Shown here piece by piece: positions 17,701 through 26,996 of a stretch of 64,000 nt of DNA. Source of the DNA: JAZDRH01 sp047470865 (lineage in GTDB: Bacteria; Pseudomonadota; Gammaproteobacteria; Pseudomonadales; Pseudomonadaceae); assembly GCF_047470865.1 (NCBI RefSeq), contig NZ_JAZDRH010000003.1, positions 62,001 to 126,000 of the forward strand, written 5' to 3'. The translations under genes were made by a program, and so were the position numbers. Below the pieces are notes generated by a model. The model saw nothing but the letters and a program-made list of their open reading frames with translations. It was not told where the DNA came from and made no database searches. The stretch's first letter is position 1. Each line of letters starts with the position of its first letter.

Positions 17701-20700
17701 ATGCATTTTACTGACTTATTTATCCGCAGGCCTGTGTTGTCTGTGGTGGTTAGCGTGCTGATTTTAATGATAGGCAGCGTCGCCTTAAATGCGTTGCAGT
17801 TGCGTGAATATCCAAAAATGGAAAGCGCCACTATCGTTATCAACACCTCATTTCCTGGTGCAACCCAAGATGTTATGCAAGGCTTTGTGACAACGCCAAT
17901 TGCGCAGTCTATTGCTACTGCTGCAGGCATTGAATACATCAGCTCAACTTCTACCCAAGGGCAAAGCACAATTAAGGCAAAACTGGTATTAAACGCCGAT
18001 GCCGACCGTGCGATGACTGAAGTTTTAGCCAAGGTGCAAGAAGTAAAATATAAGCTGCCAACAGGGGTGTATGATCCTGTTATTAGTAAAATTACTGATG
18101 GATCTTCAGCCATTCAGTACGTTGCCTTTGTGAGTGATGATTTAGGCTCACATCAATTAACGGATTTTATCAGCCGTGTAGCTCAACCTTTGGTAACTTC
18201 TATTCCTGGTGTTGCCTCTGTTGATACCTATGGTGGACAGAATTTAGCATTGCGTATTTGGGTTAACCCAGAACAGATGAGTGCACGTGGGTTAACCGCA
18301 GAGGATATTTCAAACGCTCTGCGCAATAACAACGTGCAAGCAGCGCCTGGTAAAGTTAAGGGCCAAGAGATCAGTGTTAGCTTAACAGCCAATACCGATT
18401 TACGCAGTTTGCAAGATTTTCGCCGAGTGGTGATTCGTCAAGATGACAGCGGTTTAGTACGCTTAGAAGACATTGCAACCGTTGAAATTGGCAGCCAAAA
18501 CTATAACTCCAGTGCTACAACGGATGATAAGCAATCTGTCATTATTGGTATTTCACCTACGCCTGATGGGAACCCATTAGAAATTGTTGATGCTGTTACC
18601 AAGCTTATTCCTGATCTACAACGCCTTGCACCTGCAGGTGTGACTGTTGTTGATCAGTTCAATGTAGCGCACTTTGTGAATGCCGCTATTGATGAGGTAA
18701 GCGCTACCCTAATTGAAGCCGTTATTATTGTTGTTGTCGTTATTTTCTTATTTTTAGGCTCATTTCGTGCCGTTATTATTCCTATAGTTACCATTCCACT
18801 TTCACTGATAGGAGCAGCCGCATTAATGTGGCTGATGGGCTTTTCTCTTAACTTACTCACCTTATTGGCTATGGTCTTGGCCATTGGTTTGGTAGTGGAT
18901 GATGCCATTGTGGTGGTTGAGAATATTCATCGCCATATAGAGGAAGGCTTATCGCCAGTAAAGGCGTCTATTGTAGGTGCCAGAGAGATTGTTGGCCCTG
19001 TTATTGCAATGACTATTACGCTTGCTGCAGTCTATGCACCTATTGGCATGATGGGCGGGTTAACAGGGGCATTATTCAAAGAGTTTGCCTTTGCGCTAGC
19101 CTGTTCTGTGGTGGTTTCTGGAGTAGTTGCCCTTACCTTGTCACCGATGATGAGTTCTTTGTTGCTAAATGACAAAGTCGGTGAAGGACGCTTATCACAC
19201 TATGTTGAGTTGCTGATGAGCAAGATCAATAATGGCTATGTGCAGGTGTTATCAGGTATTTTGCACAACCCGTTGATTATAGTGGTGCTCGGTATTGCTG
19301 TTTTAGGCGCTATTGTTTTGTTCTTTAATGGTGCCAAGCGTGAATTGGCACCTACAGAGGATCGCGGCTATGTGTTTGTGATGGTAAAGGCACCACAATA
19401 TGCCAACCTCGATTACACCGCCAGAGATACTGCACAGGTCACTGAGTTCTTCCAAGCACAGCCAGAATTTAGAACCAGCTGGTTTACCAATGGCACCGAC
19501 GGTACCAACAATGCATTTGGCGGCATCTTATTAAAAGATTGGAAAGAACGTGAGCGCTCAGCTGGGCAAGTTATGAGTGAGCTTAATGCAAGAGGCGCCA
19601 GCATTACAGGCTCCTATGCTACTGCATTTGAAGCAGCTCCGTTACCTGCAGGCAGCGGCGGTTTCCCAGTACAAATGGTGCTGCGTTCTTCAGATGATTT
19701 TTCAACCTTGTATGAAGCAATGGAGAAAATTAAAGGTGCGGCATGGGGGAGTGGTTTATTTGTATTCGTAGATACTAACCTTGCATTCGATAACCCCTCA
19801 GCGCGTATTGTGATTGATAAAGACAAAGCGGGTGATCTTGGCATTAGCATGCAAAGTATTGCGCGGACTTTGGAAGTCCTAGTCGGAGAGAATTACATCA
19901 ATCGTTTTAACTGGTATGACCGTGCTTATGATGTGATTACGCAAGTACCCCAAAATAAACGTCTCACGGCTGAAAGTTTGGGACAATTCCATATTCGTTC
20001 GGCATCGGGTGAGTTATTGCCATTGTCTACTGTAGTGAGCTTTGAGGAAACACCACAGGCCAACCAGTTACCACAATTTAACCAAATGAACGCAGTTACG
20101 CTCTCTGGCGTATTAGCACCAGGCGTTACCATGGGGCAGGCAGTGGATTTTCTGAAAGCCCAAGAAATACCTTTGGGCGCCAGTATTGATTGGCAGTCAG
20201 ATAGCCGACAATATGTACATGAAGGTAATCGTTTAACGGTATCCTTCATGTTTGCGCTGGCAGTCATTTTCCTTGTATTAGCTGCGCAGTATGAGTCATT
20301 CCGTGATCCATTGGTGATTTTAGTCACAGTGCCTTTAGCGTTAAGTGGTGCATTGATACCGCTGTATTTGGGCTATACCACGCTCAATATCTACACTCAG
20401 ATTGGCTTGGTTACGCTGATTGGTTTGATCTCTAAACACGGTATTCTCATGGTAGCTTTTGCTAATGAAATACAGCAAAACGAGAACCTTGCACCGCGGG
20501 ATGCTATTTTAAAATCAGCAATGGTGCGTATGCGTCCCATTCTGATGACCACCGCAGCTATGGTGGCAGGTCTGGTGCCACTGCTCTTTTCAACAGGTGC
20601 TGGCGCGGCAAGTCGCTTTGCTATTGGTATAGTCGTGGTAATGGGCTTGTTAATTGGCACCCTATTTACTTTATTTGTATTGCCAAGCATTTATACCTTG

Positions 20701-20778
20701 ATTGCACGTGATCACCGTCCTACTCATCGTAGTCAACGTGAAAAAGACTTAGAGGATTTAGGATTAGCCACGCATTAA
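17701..20778 (+). CDS. RND multidrug efflux permease (MexI-like)
   Basis: A 1025-aa inner-membrane proton antiporter of the HAE1 class, at normal family length. It has twelve membrane segments with two large periplasmic loops. The N-terminus is [18 protein letters not shown], and the proton-relay pair lies in [19 protein letters not shown] (Asp-Asp). The second-half helix contains ITQIGL-type and [11 protein letters not shown] motifs. It should expel redox-active or toxic compounds, given SoxR control. Its stop overlaps the soxR stop by 4 bp in convergent orientation. Confidence 0.92.
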   Translation: MHFTDLFIRRPVLSVVVSVLILMIGSVALNALQLREYPKMESATIVINTSFPGATQDVMQGFVTTPIAQSIATAAGIEYISSTSTQGQSTIKAKLVLNADADRAMTEVLAKVQEVKYKLPTGVYDPVISKITDGSSAIQYVAFVSDDLGSHQLTDFISRVAQPLVTSIPGVASVDTYGGQNLALRIWVNPEQMSARGLTAEDISNALRNNNVQAAPGKVKGQEISVSLTANTDLRSLQDFRRVVIRQDDSGLVRLEDIATVEIGSQNYNSSATTDDKQSVIIGISPTPDGNPLEIVDAVTKLIPDLQRLAPAGVTVVDQFNVAHFVNAAIDEVSATLIEAVIIVVVVIFLFLGSFRAVIIPIVTIPLSLIGAAALMWLMGFSLNLLTLLAMVLAIGLVVDDAIVVVENIHRHIEEGLSPVKASIVGAREIVGPVIAMTITLAAVYAPIGMMGGLTGALFKEFAFALACSVVVSGVVALTLSPMMSSLLLNDKVGEGRLSHYVELLMSKINNGYVQVLSGILHNPLIIVVLGIAVLGAIVLFFNGAKRELAPTEDRGYVFVMVKAPQYANLDYTARDTAQVTEFFQAQPEFRTSWFTNGTDGTNNAFGGILLKDWKERERSAGQVMSELNARGASITGSYATAFEAAPLPAGSGGFPVQMVLRSSDDFSTLYEAMEKIKGAAWGSGLFVFVDTNLAFDNPSARIVIDKDKAGDLGISMQSIARTLEVLVGENYINRFNWYDRAYDVITQVPQNKRLTAESLGQFHIRSASGELLPLSTVVSFEETPQANQLPQFNQMNAVTLSGVLAPGVTMGQAVDFLKAQEIPLGASIDWQSDSRQYVHEGNRLTVSFMFALAVIFLVLAAQYESFRDPLVILVTVPLALSGALIPLYLGYTTLNIYTQIGLVTLIGLISKHGILMVAFANEIQQNENLAPRDAILKSAMVRMRPILMTTAAMVAGLVPLLFSTGAGAASRFAIGIVVVMGLLIGTLFTLFVLPSIYTLIARDHRPTHRSQREKDLEDLGLATH

Positions 20779-21230
20779 TCAAGAATAAATTTGTAAGACC
20801 CGCTGTGTTTCGACCCGTATTCATCGTTTGGGTTGCGCAGCGGGCAACTATCAAGGGAAAGGCAGCCGCAGCCAATACATTGATCTAACTCGTCGCGTAA
20901 AATCATAAGATCATGAATCCGATTATTTAAGGCTTGTTTCCAGCGTGCAGATAAGGCGCGCCAATCTTCTGCGGTAATATGTTCAAGATTAGGCAGGCTT
21001 TGTAAAGCTTCTTTAATATCCTCTAAAGCAATACCTGTACGCTGCGCTACTTTAATAATGGCAATTAAGCGCAGCACATCACGTGAGTAACGCCGCTGAT
21101 TACCCGAAGTACGCCAGCTTTTAATCAAACCTACAGACTCGTAATAGTGCAAAGTAGATACAGCTACTCCGCTGCGCTTAGCAACTTGCCCAACAGTAAG
21201 ATTTTTCGGTAATGGTTTTTGTGCGCTCAT
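20775..21230 (-). CDS. soxR: Redox-sensing activator SoxR
   Basis: A 151-aa MerR-family regulator. The N-terminal winged helix ([20 protein letters not shown], then [13 protein letters not shown]) is followed by a dimerisation helix and the [2Fe-2S] cysteine motif [17 protein letters not shown], which defines SoxR. Oxidation of the cluster by redox-cycling compounds activates target promoters. No soxS is present, as in non-enteric bacteria, and a SoxR box lies before the convergent efflux operon. An upstream GTG (21242) could add four residues. Confidence 0.95.
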   Translation of the reverse strand: MSAQKPLPKNLTVGQVAKRSGVAVSTLHYYESVGLIKSWRTSGNQRRYSRDVLRLIAIIKVAQRTGIALEDIKEALQSLPNLEHITAEDWRALSARWKQALNNRIHDLMILRDELDQCIGCGCLSLDSCPLRNPNDEYGSKHSGSYKFILD

Positions 21231-21292
21231 TGGTTTAATCACGTAACGGTTTGCGTCATAAGGCTAGTCTGCTGTGTCAACCATAGCAACCT

Positions 21293-22045
21293 TTAGTGTT
21301 TTACTACTTGATAAAAAGGTTGGCTTTCGTGCAAAAAATAATGGCCTATGCCTTGGCTGGAATTGATCTGCACAATATCTAGCGGTGGTTCGGGAATTTC
21401 AACTTGATCTAATACAGAAGCAATATTCTCAAGCACCTTATCTAAGCCTTCAACACTTTCCAGCGCCAGTAACGTGTGCGGTGGTAATTCATCTTTTGGA
21501 TTATAAAAATGCGCTATCCAAGCACGGCTAATTTGCGGGTAGTCTTTTAAATAATGCTTAAGCGCATCGACTAGAGCGTGCGGATAATTTTCAGCGACGC
21601 CTAATAAAATTTCGCTACTTTCGCTGGTCGTTGTTGAGCTAAGTGAGGAAAATATAGAGCCATCTAAAATAGCAGCCACTTCGATATTTGAGAATGGCTT
21701 AGCATAAGGGGTGGCATAATCTAAAAATAAAAATGCCCCTTGGGTTAAACGCATAAATTCCATTGCATTCATTGCCATATAGCTTGCTGGCTCTGTAAGC
21801 GCCTGCTGCAAATGAGTTAATGAGCTAAAAATTGGTAGATAGGTTTGCCCTTCTAAGCTAAAGCTGCGAATACTTACTTTTGAATTAGCTTCAAGTATTT
21901 GTGCACTAGTATGTTCAGATTTCTCGGCGTTATTTTGGATAAAGTAAATGGTTGATTCGCAGAACACTCGATAGAAATGCGCTCGGCTATCAGGATCTTG
22001 CAGCGCTTGCATGAGTGCCAAAGAAAGAGGGTTTTTCTCAGTCAT
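21293..22045 (-). CDS. SseB-family protein
   Basis: A 250-aa soluble protein. The N-terminal half has the SseB pattern (NPLSLALMQALQDPDSRAHFYRV, then SLEGQTYLPIFSSLTHLQQAL). The C-terminal half (about residues 140-245) resembles the SseB C-terminal domain, with SRAWIAHFYNP and the end HYFLHESQPFYQ. E. coli SseB is linked to enhanced serine sensitivity, but the molecular role is unclear. Start: ATG 22045; another ATG lies five codons upstream. It is transcribed in the same direction as soxR but with a gap. Confidence 0.72.
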   Translation of the reverse strand: MTEKNPLSLALMQALQDPDSRAHFYRVFCESTIYFIQNNAEKSEHTSAQILEANSKVSIRSFSLEGQTYLPIFSSLTHLQQALTEPASYMAMNAMEFMRLTQGAFLFLDYATPYAKPFSNIEVAAILDGSIFSSLSSTTTSESSEILLGVAENYPHALVDALKHYLKDYPQISRAWIAHFYNPKDELPPHTLLALESVEGLDKVLENIASVLDQVEIPEPPLDIVQINSSQGIGHYFLHESQPFYQVVKH

Positions 22046-22254
22046 AGCCAACCTATTCATAAAGAGTCAAGAGATACCCTATTTAAAATACAGTACAAAA
22101 GCGCCTTAATGCTATGTTTGTTAGCATTGAGCTTAAAATAACCTTGTACAAATATCGAAATTCTTTTGTTCTAGGTATGGGCGGTTGGCCGGCTAGAAAG
22201 CAGTCAGTATAGAAAAGGGCTAGCCTAGAACAGAAGTATTCTAGGCTAAATTAT

Positions 22255-22671
22255 TTAAACAGCTTGCTGCTTTAGTTGATGCCATTTAAACATGCTAAAT
22301 ACACCATAAGCACAAAGCGCAAGAACTACACCGTCTAGAACAAAGCTGACCACACCATTATTCATATAGATGTTATAAGCCAAGTGCCCTGCAATGGCGA
22401 TAAATAACAAAATTGAGGCAACACGACTCTTTAATGCCGTACCGATAACACAGCCTAAAGTCAGCAACATAAAGGTAATGATATACAGCAGTAGCCAGAC
22501 ATATTCACTGGAATTTGCCGAGGGATTATTAGGATTTACAGTATTACTAAATTCGATCAAGCTTGAGGTAATTGAGTAAATAATCAATAAAATAGCAGCA
22601 ACACAGGCGAGTACAGTGCCTAGGTTATATTTTTTTTGTTGCGCTATTGCTGACGTAGAAGCAGACTGCAT
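22255..22671 (-). CDS. Hypothetical four-helix membrane protein
   Basis: A 138-aa inner-membrane protein with four hydrophobic segments (about residues 17-36, 50-70, 74-96 and 103-127), a short cytoplasmic N-terminus and a basic C-terminal tail (MFKWHQLKQQ). The family is not recognised. There is no close operon partner. Confidence 0.6.
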   Translation of the reverse strand: MQSASTSAIAQQKKYNLGTVLACVAAILLIIYSITSSLIEFSNTVNPNNPSANSSEYVWLLLYIITFMLLTLGCVIGTALKSRVASILLFIAIAGHLAYNIYMNNGVVSFVLDGVVLALCAYGVFSMFKWHQLKQQAV

Positions 22672-23211
22672 GTGACAAGGCCCTCACAAAAAGTTGATGA
22701 GGCACATTATCATGCAGAACGCAAAAAAAAGCATTGATACAAACGCGACTTTTGCGCGCAGGAAATAATTTTCAAAAAAATAGAATGTCACTGCAAAAGG
22801 ATGCTAAACCCGTAAAAGGCATAAAGGATTATGAAAGGTATAGACTTAAATTTTTTGTAAAGATGACTGTATTATCTCTTGTATTTGTAATTGGGTTTTA
22901 ATTATTGAAATAATAAATAAACTTATAGTTGAAAAATTAAGGTTAGATGATATTTTAAGTAATGATAAATTCATTAAAAATAAATTAGCTATGCCGTTAA
23001 ATGCCGCAGTTGTATCATTGGTACAATAGTTTTTAATTTTCTACGCATGCTGATTCAATGTGCATAGAACAATGTCATCTATGGAATTCTTTCCTTCATT
23101 TGTTGTTGATTACCTTTAACATATTAGGGGCTTACCCGCTAATAGGCCTGTGTGTAGTGATCTTAATAGTATATTGGTTGCTAGCAAAACTATTTTGCGG
23201 GCAGCCAATGG
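22672..23211. other. AT-rich gene-poor region (540 bp)
   Basis: Very AT-rich between 22840 and 23030. One frame is open from about 22850 to TAG near 23030 and ends in a protein-like stretch (MPLNAAVVSLVQ), but it has no usable start, so it may be a decayed gene end. A 62-codon plus-strand frame (23058-23246) encodes a single hydrophobic segment. It lacks a ribosome site and overlaps the rsmE end, so it is doubtful. Confidence 0.4.
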
Positions 23212-23931
23212 CTAAAAATCGCCCCACAGCTGCTGAGCCACAGTAATAGCGACAACAGGTGCGGTTTCAGTACGCAGTACGCGAGGACCTAGGCGGGCAG
23301 ATTGAAACTGATTAACTTGTGCTTGAGCTATTTCGTTATCAGTCAGTCCACCTTCTGGGCCTATAACAAAAGCTAGGCGTTGTGGCTTGTTATGGCTGGT
23401 TAGGGGTTCAGCGACTGGATGTAAAATAAGCTTTAAATCAGCTTGAGTCTGTTGCAGCCAGTCATTGAGTAATTGTGGTGGGTGAATCTTTGGAATACTG
23501 GAGCGCCCACACTGCTCACAAGCACTAATAGCCACTTGTTGCCAGTGTGCTAGGCGTTTTTCAGCACGCTCATCGTTGAGGCGTACTTCACAGCGTTCAG
23601 TAAATAATGGCGTGATTTCATTAACACCTAACTCTGTAGCCTTTTGGATAGCCCAATCCATACGCTCACCGCGCGATAGCCCTTGACCTAGGTGAATATG
23701 TAAAGGGGAGTCAGGCTGCCCTGCGTCTTCGTTTGTAATCTCTACCACAACCATTTTTTTGCTGATTTCAGTGAGTGTCGCCATAAATTCACGGCCACTA
23801 CCATCAAAGAGTTGTATCTGTTCGCCAACAGCCATTCTTAGCACGCGCCCTAAGTAATGAGCTTGTGCTTCTGGAAGTTGGTGCGAGCCAAGTGATAATG
23901 GTGTGTCTACAAAAAAACGAGATAAGCGCAT
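23212..23931 (-). CDS. rsmE: 16S rRNA m3U1498 methyltransferase RsmE
   Basis: A 239-aa SPOUT-class methyltransferase acting on U1498 of 16S rRNA. It has an N-terminal PUA-like domain (HYLGRVLRMAVGEQIQLFDG) and a C-terminal knot with FVIGPEGGLTDNEI and LGPRVLRTETAPV, the SAM-binding motifs. Start: ATG 23931 (MRLSRFFVD), the family's usual N-terminus, not the codon six residues upstream. It follows bioA on the minus strand, a pairing seen in Pseudomonas, but a terminator hairpin lies between them. Confidence 0.95.
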   Translation of the reverse strand: MRLSRFFVDTPLSLGSHQLPEAQAHYLGRVLRMAVGEQIQLFDGSGREFMATLTEISKKMVVVEITNEDAGQPDSPLHIHLGQGLSRGERMDWAIQKATELGVNEITPLFTERCEVRLNDERAEKRLAHWQQVAISACEQCGRSSIPKIHPPQLLNDWLQQTQADLKLILHPVAEPLTSHNKPQRLAFVIGPEGGLTDNEIAQAQVNQFQSARLGPRVLRTETAPVVAITVAQQLWGDF

Positions 23932-23952
23932 AAAAGTTGCCAACCACAAGAA

Positions 23953-23979
23953 AAAACCACGCTAATGGTGCGTGGTTTT
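23953..23979 (-). terminator. Terminator between bioA and rsmE
   Basis: The stem AAAACCACGC (23953-23962) with GCGTGGTTTT (23970-23979) is followed by a T run on the minus strand, after the bioA stop. Some readthrough into rsmE may occur. Confidence 0.8.
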
Positions 23980-23996
23980 GTGTTTTACGTCTAGTG

Positions 23997-25349
23997 TTAA
24001 TCACGGACAGCGTAATCAATGCCTTCACTGGCTATTTGGCTCAGCCAGTTAATTTGTTCTGGCGTAATAATGTAAGGGGGAAGGAAGTAAACCACATTGC
24101 CTAATGGGCGTAGTAAAGCGCCTTTCTCCATTGCGTATTGATATACCTTCATGCCACGGCGCTCTTGCCAAGCAAAAGGCGTTTTGTTGGCTTTATTTTT
24201 GACCATCTCTATGGCCAGCACCATGCCTGTTTGGCGTACCTCAGCGACATGCGGATGATCTGCCAAATGTGCAGTGGCTTGTTGCATATGCGCGGCTAAG
24301 ACTTGGTTTTTTTCAATAATATTGTCGTGCTGAAAAATATCTAAAGTCGCTAAAGCCGCAGCGCAGGCTAAAGGGTTGCCGGTGTAGGTGTGTGAATGCC
24401 AAAACGCTTTTAGCTGATCGTATTCAGCATAAAATGCCTGATAAATAGCATTGGTTGTGAGCACCGCTGCCATTGGTAAATAGCCGCCTGTTAAGGCTTT
24501 AGATAGCACTAAAAAATCTGGGCTAATCTTGGCTTGTTCACAGGCAAACATGGTACCCGTTCGGCCAAAGCCCATGGCAATCTCGTCAACAATTAAGTGC
24601 ACGCCATAATGGTCACAGGCTTCGCGTAATAAGCGCAGATAAATTGGATGATACATACGCATACCGCCAGCGCCTTGCACCAAGGGTTCCAGAATAACAG
24701 CCGCTAATTCATGCTGATGTTGCTCCAATGTACTGCACATGTGTTCAAACATCAGGCGTGAGTGCTCTTCCCAACTAACACCCCGTTCACGGTGATAGCA
24801 ATCTGGGCTAGGTACTTTTATGCAATCAAATAGCATGGCTTTGTAGGTTTCAGTAAAAACGGCCACATCACCTACTGACATGGTAGCGACAGTTTCTCCG
24901 TGATAACCATTAGTAATAGTTGCAAAGCGTTTTTTCTCAGGCCGACCACTGTTGAGCCAGTAGTGAAAGCTCATTTTTAGAGCAACTTCAATGCTAGAAG
25001 AGCCATTATCGGCATAGAACACACGCTCTAAACCTTCAGGTGCAATACTGACTAAGCGTTCTGATAATTCAATAACAGGTTGGTGAGTAAAACCTGCGAG
25101 CATAAGGTGCTCTAACTGATCGACTTGATCTTTAATGCGCTGGTTAATGCGTGGGTTGCAGTGCCCAAAAATATTCGTCCACCACGAGCTAACCCCGTCT
25201 AAATAGCGTTTGCCATCAAAATCTTCCAGCCAAATACCTTGAGCTTTTTTAATAGGAATAACTGGAATGTGCTCATGATCTTTCATTTGCGTACAAGGAT
25301 GCCATAGCACATTGACATCACGCTCCATCCAGTCTTGATTACGGCTCAC
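23997..25349 (-). CDS. bioA: Adenosylmethionine-8-amino-7-oxononanoate aminotransferase BioA
   Basis: A 450-aa class III PLP aminotransferase converting KAPA to DAPA with SAM as amino donor, the antepenultimate step of biotin synthesis. Motifs seen are WHPCTQMKDHE at the N-terminus, DGVSSWWTNIFGH, YADNGSSSIEVALKM, VDEIAMGFGRTG and the PLP lysine in LSKALTGGYLPM. Length is normal. It lies apart from the bioBFHCD operon 18 kb away, as in pseudomonads. Confidence 0.95.
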   Translation of the reverse strand: MSRNQDWMERDVNVLWHPCTQMKDHEHIPVIPIKKAQGIWLEDFDGKRYLDGVSSWWTNIFGHCNPRINQRIKDQVDQLEHLMLAGFTHQPVIELSERLVSIAPEGLERVFYADNGSSSIEVALKMSFHYWLNSGRPEKKRFATITNGYHGETVATMSVGDVAVFTETYKAMLFDCIKVPSPDCYHRERGVSWEEHSRLMFEHMCSTLEQHQHELAAVILEPLVQGAGGMRMYHPIYLRLLREACDHYGVHLIVDEIAMGFGRTGTMFACEQAKISPDFLVLSKALTGGYLPMAAVLTTNAIYQAFYAEYDQLKAFWHSHTYTGNPLACAAALATLDIFQHDNIIEKNQVLAAHMQQATAHLADHPHVAEVRQTGMVLAIEMVKNKANKTPFAWQERRGMKVYQYAMEKGALLRPLGNVVYFLPPYIITPEQINWLSQIASEGIDYAVRD

Positions 25350-25456
25350 AGGCTAGCTCCAGTTATTCAACAGAAAATAATATCTGTAAGCCTAGATAAA
25401 AACCCTTAACTAGTAAACTTAAAAAATATTATAAGTTTACTAGTTGTGGTTTTATA

Positions 25457-25822
25457 TTAGTATTCAACGCCACCTAAGGCTGCACAGTTAACGGTTTGCG
25501 GATTTTCCCATTTTACCGCTAGCCCCCATGCTACTGGACGCACAACACGCCACGGCCAAAAACCAAAACGTTGCCCTGATTGGTAGTTGATAACCGCATC
25601 GGCACCTAGTTTGCGTGCTCGTTTAGCTAATGCAGGTAATGCTTGGTCATTAGCGCCATAAGTGCCTTTACCTGCTTTAACTTTACGTACTGGTTTATAT
25701 TTTATGTCCACTGGTGGCGTGGACTTTAAAAAACAAATAGGTTTTTCAGGCGCAGCTATTGTGTTTGATGGAATAAAAATACAGGCACTAATAATTAGGC
25801 TTAATGTGGCAGATTTAAACAT
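25457..25822 (-). CDS. Hypothetical secreted protein
   Basis: A 121-aa protein with a signal peptide (about residues 1-23, ending TIAA) and a small basic domain. ALAKRARKLGADAVINYQSG is reminiscent of the YbjQ/RcsF-like folds, where a GADAVI strand is common, but the match is partial. It contains two cysteines near the ends of the mature chain. Function is unknown and there is no operon partner. Confidence 0.6.
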   Translation of the reverse strand: MFKSATLSLIISACIFIPSNTIAAPEKPICFLKSTPPVDIKYKPVRKVKAGKGTYGANDQALPALAKRARKLGADAVINYQSGQRFGFWPWRVVRPVAWGLAVKWENPQTVNCAALGGVEY

Positions 25823-25902
25823 TATTCATCCTTGCTAGATTTTTTTATTAAAAAATTTAGTATTTCGACGTACGTAATTTAAACAAATAGAGAATAAACT
25901 CA

Positions 25903-26496
25903 ATGTTAAAGATCAAAATAATTACAATTATTAGTGTTTTAATGCTAACAGGATGCAATATTAAACAATCCGTAAACTCAGTTGATGCGGCAGGTTATGA
26001 CAGTATTTGTTTTGTTGAGGACTCAAGTGTGCGCCAAGAGTTTGGCAATGCTTATAAAAGAGCACTCAGCGAAAAAGGTTTTTATGTACAAGTGGTACCC
26101 AGTGGTACTCGTTATTCAAGCTGCCCATTGCTAACTACCTATTATGCGCGCTGGAGTTGGGACGTAGCACTATATTTATCGTTTGCAGAATTGAAAGTTT
26201 ACCGTAATGGTACTTTGATTGGTGATGCAACTTATGACTCTCGTCGTGGTGCAGGACGTTTAGATAAATTTGTTGATGCAGAAAATAAACTACGCGAATT
26301 AGTTAACCAACTTTTTGTTAATGTGCATGTTGCTGCACCTATGGCAATTAAATCTGTACCTGTAGCAAATCAACCAGCCGATATAAATCAGCATAAACCT
26401 AGTAAAGAGCAGCGTTTAGAAGAGTTATCTAATAGAAAAGATCTTCCATATGATGAATACCAAAGATTACGCAAACAAATTTCGCAAGAACCTTAA
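25903..26496 (+). CDS. Putative Sbal_3080-family lipoprotein
   Basis: A 197-aa protein with a lipoprotein signal (VLMLTGC, Cys near residue 18). The domain starting SICFVEDSSVRQEFGNAYKR with a middle YYARWSWDVALYLSFAEL resembles the Sbal_3080 lipoprotein family, whose role is unknown. The last 45 residues are hydrophilic and helical. The family call is from memory of the motif pattern. It diverges from the secreted protein at 25457 and ends at a hairpin. Confidence 0.6.
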   Translation: MLKIKIITIISVLMLTGCNIKQSVNSVDAAGYDSICFVEDSSVRQEFGNAYKRALSEKGFYVQVVPSGTRYSSCPLLTTYYARWSWDVALYLSFAELKVYRNGTLIGDATYDSRRGAGRLDKFVDAENKLRELVNQLFVNVHVAAPMAIKSVPVANQPADINQHKPSKEQRLEELSNRKDLPYDEYQRLRKQISQEP

Positions 26497-26528
26497 ATAA
26501 ACAGAGGAGCTTTAGCTTCTCTGTTTAT
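26497..26528. terminator. Hairpin terminator between convergent genes
   Basis: The stem ATAAACAGAG (26497-26506) with CTCTGTTTAT (26519-26528) lies between the lipoprotein and MaoC genes and may serve both strands. Confidence 0.7.
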
Positions 26529-26546
26529 ATTGATAAATATTTTTAT

Positions 26547-26996
26547 TTATACACAGGCTTCACGGTTTAATAACATAATCTTTCCTGTCGCTTTGGCGAC
26601 CATCTCGCCTTTTTGATTGCAGCACTGACCCACTAATACGGCAATTCCGCCATTAATTTTGGCTTTAGCCAGTAGTTTTGAAATAGTCCATGTAACGCTT
26701 AAGGTGTCATTGGCAAAAACAGGAGCTAAAAATTCGCAGTTATGTTCTAAGTAGGCAATTGCAGTGCCATAAAAGAACATGCCAATAGAGGCAGACATGT
26801 AAGCACTTGTCATTGGTCCATGTAAAATAGGTTGGCCAAAACGGCTTTTGGCACAAAACTGAGCATCACTGTGCAGTGGGTTAAAGTCGCCAAACATGCC
26901 ACAAGCTTGACTGATGTGTGCTTGGTTAATGGTGAGGCTTTGGCCAAAGGTTTGTCCTGTGCTGAGCTCATCAAAGGCTTTACCAACAAAATTCAT
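26547..26996 (-). CDS. MaoC-like hydratase
   Basis: A 149-aa single hot-dog domain protein. It has the hydratase motif FGDFNPLHSDAQF (catalytic Asp and His) and FGQPILHGPMTSAY. Relatives hydrate trans-2-enoyl-CoA to (R)-3-hydroxyacyl-CoA. It is the last gene of a three-gene operon and overlaps the acyl-CoA synthetase stop by 4 bp, implying action on the CoA thioester made there. Confidence 0.82.
   Translation of the reverse strand: MNFVGKAFDELSTGQTFGQSLTINQAHISQACGMFGDFNPLHSDAQFCAKSRFGQPILHGPMTSAYMSASIGMFFYGTAIAYLEHNCEFLAPVFANDTLSVTWTISKLLAKAKINGGIAVLVGQCCNQKGEMVAKATGKIMLLNREACV

Noticed and set aside
23058..23246. 62-codon plus-strand frame with a hydrophobic segment
   Set aside because: No ribosome site is visible and the end overlaps rsmE antisense; it remains possible but is not supported.
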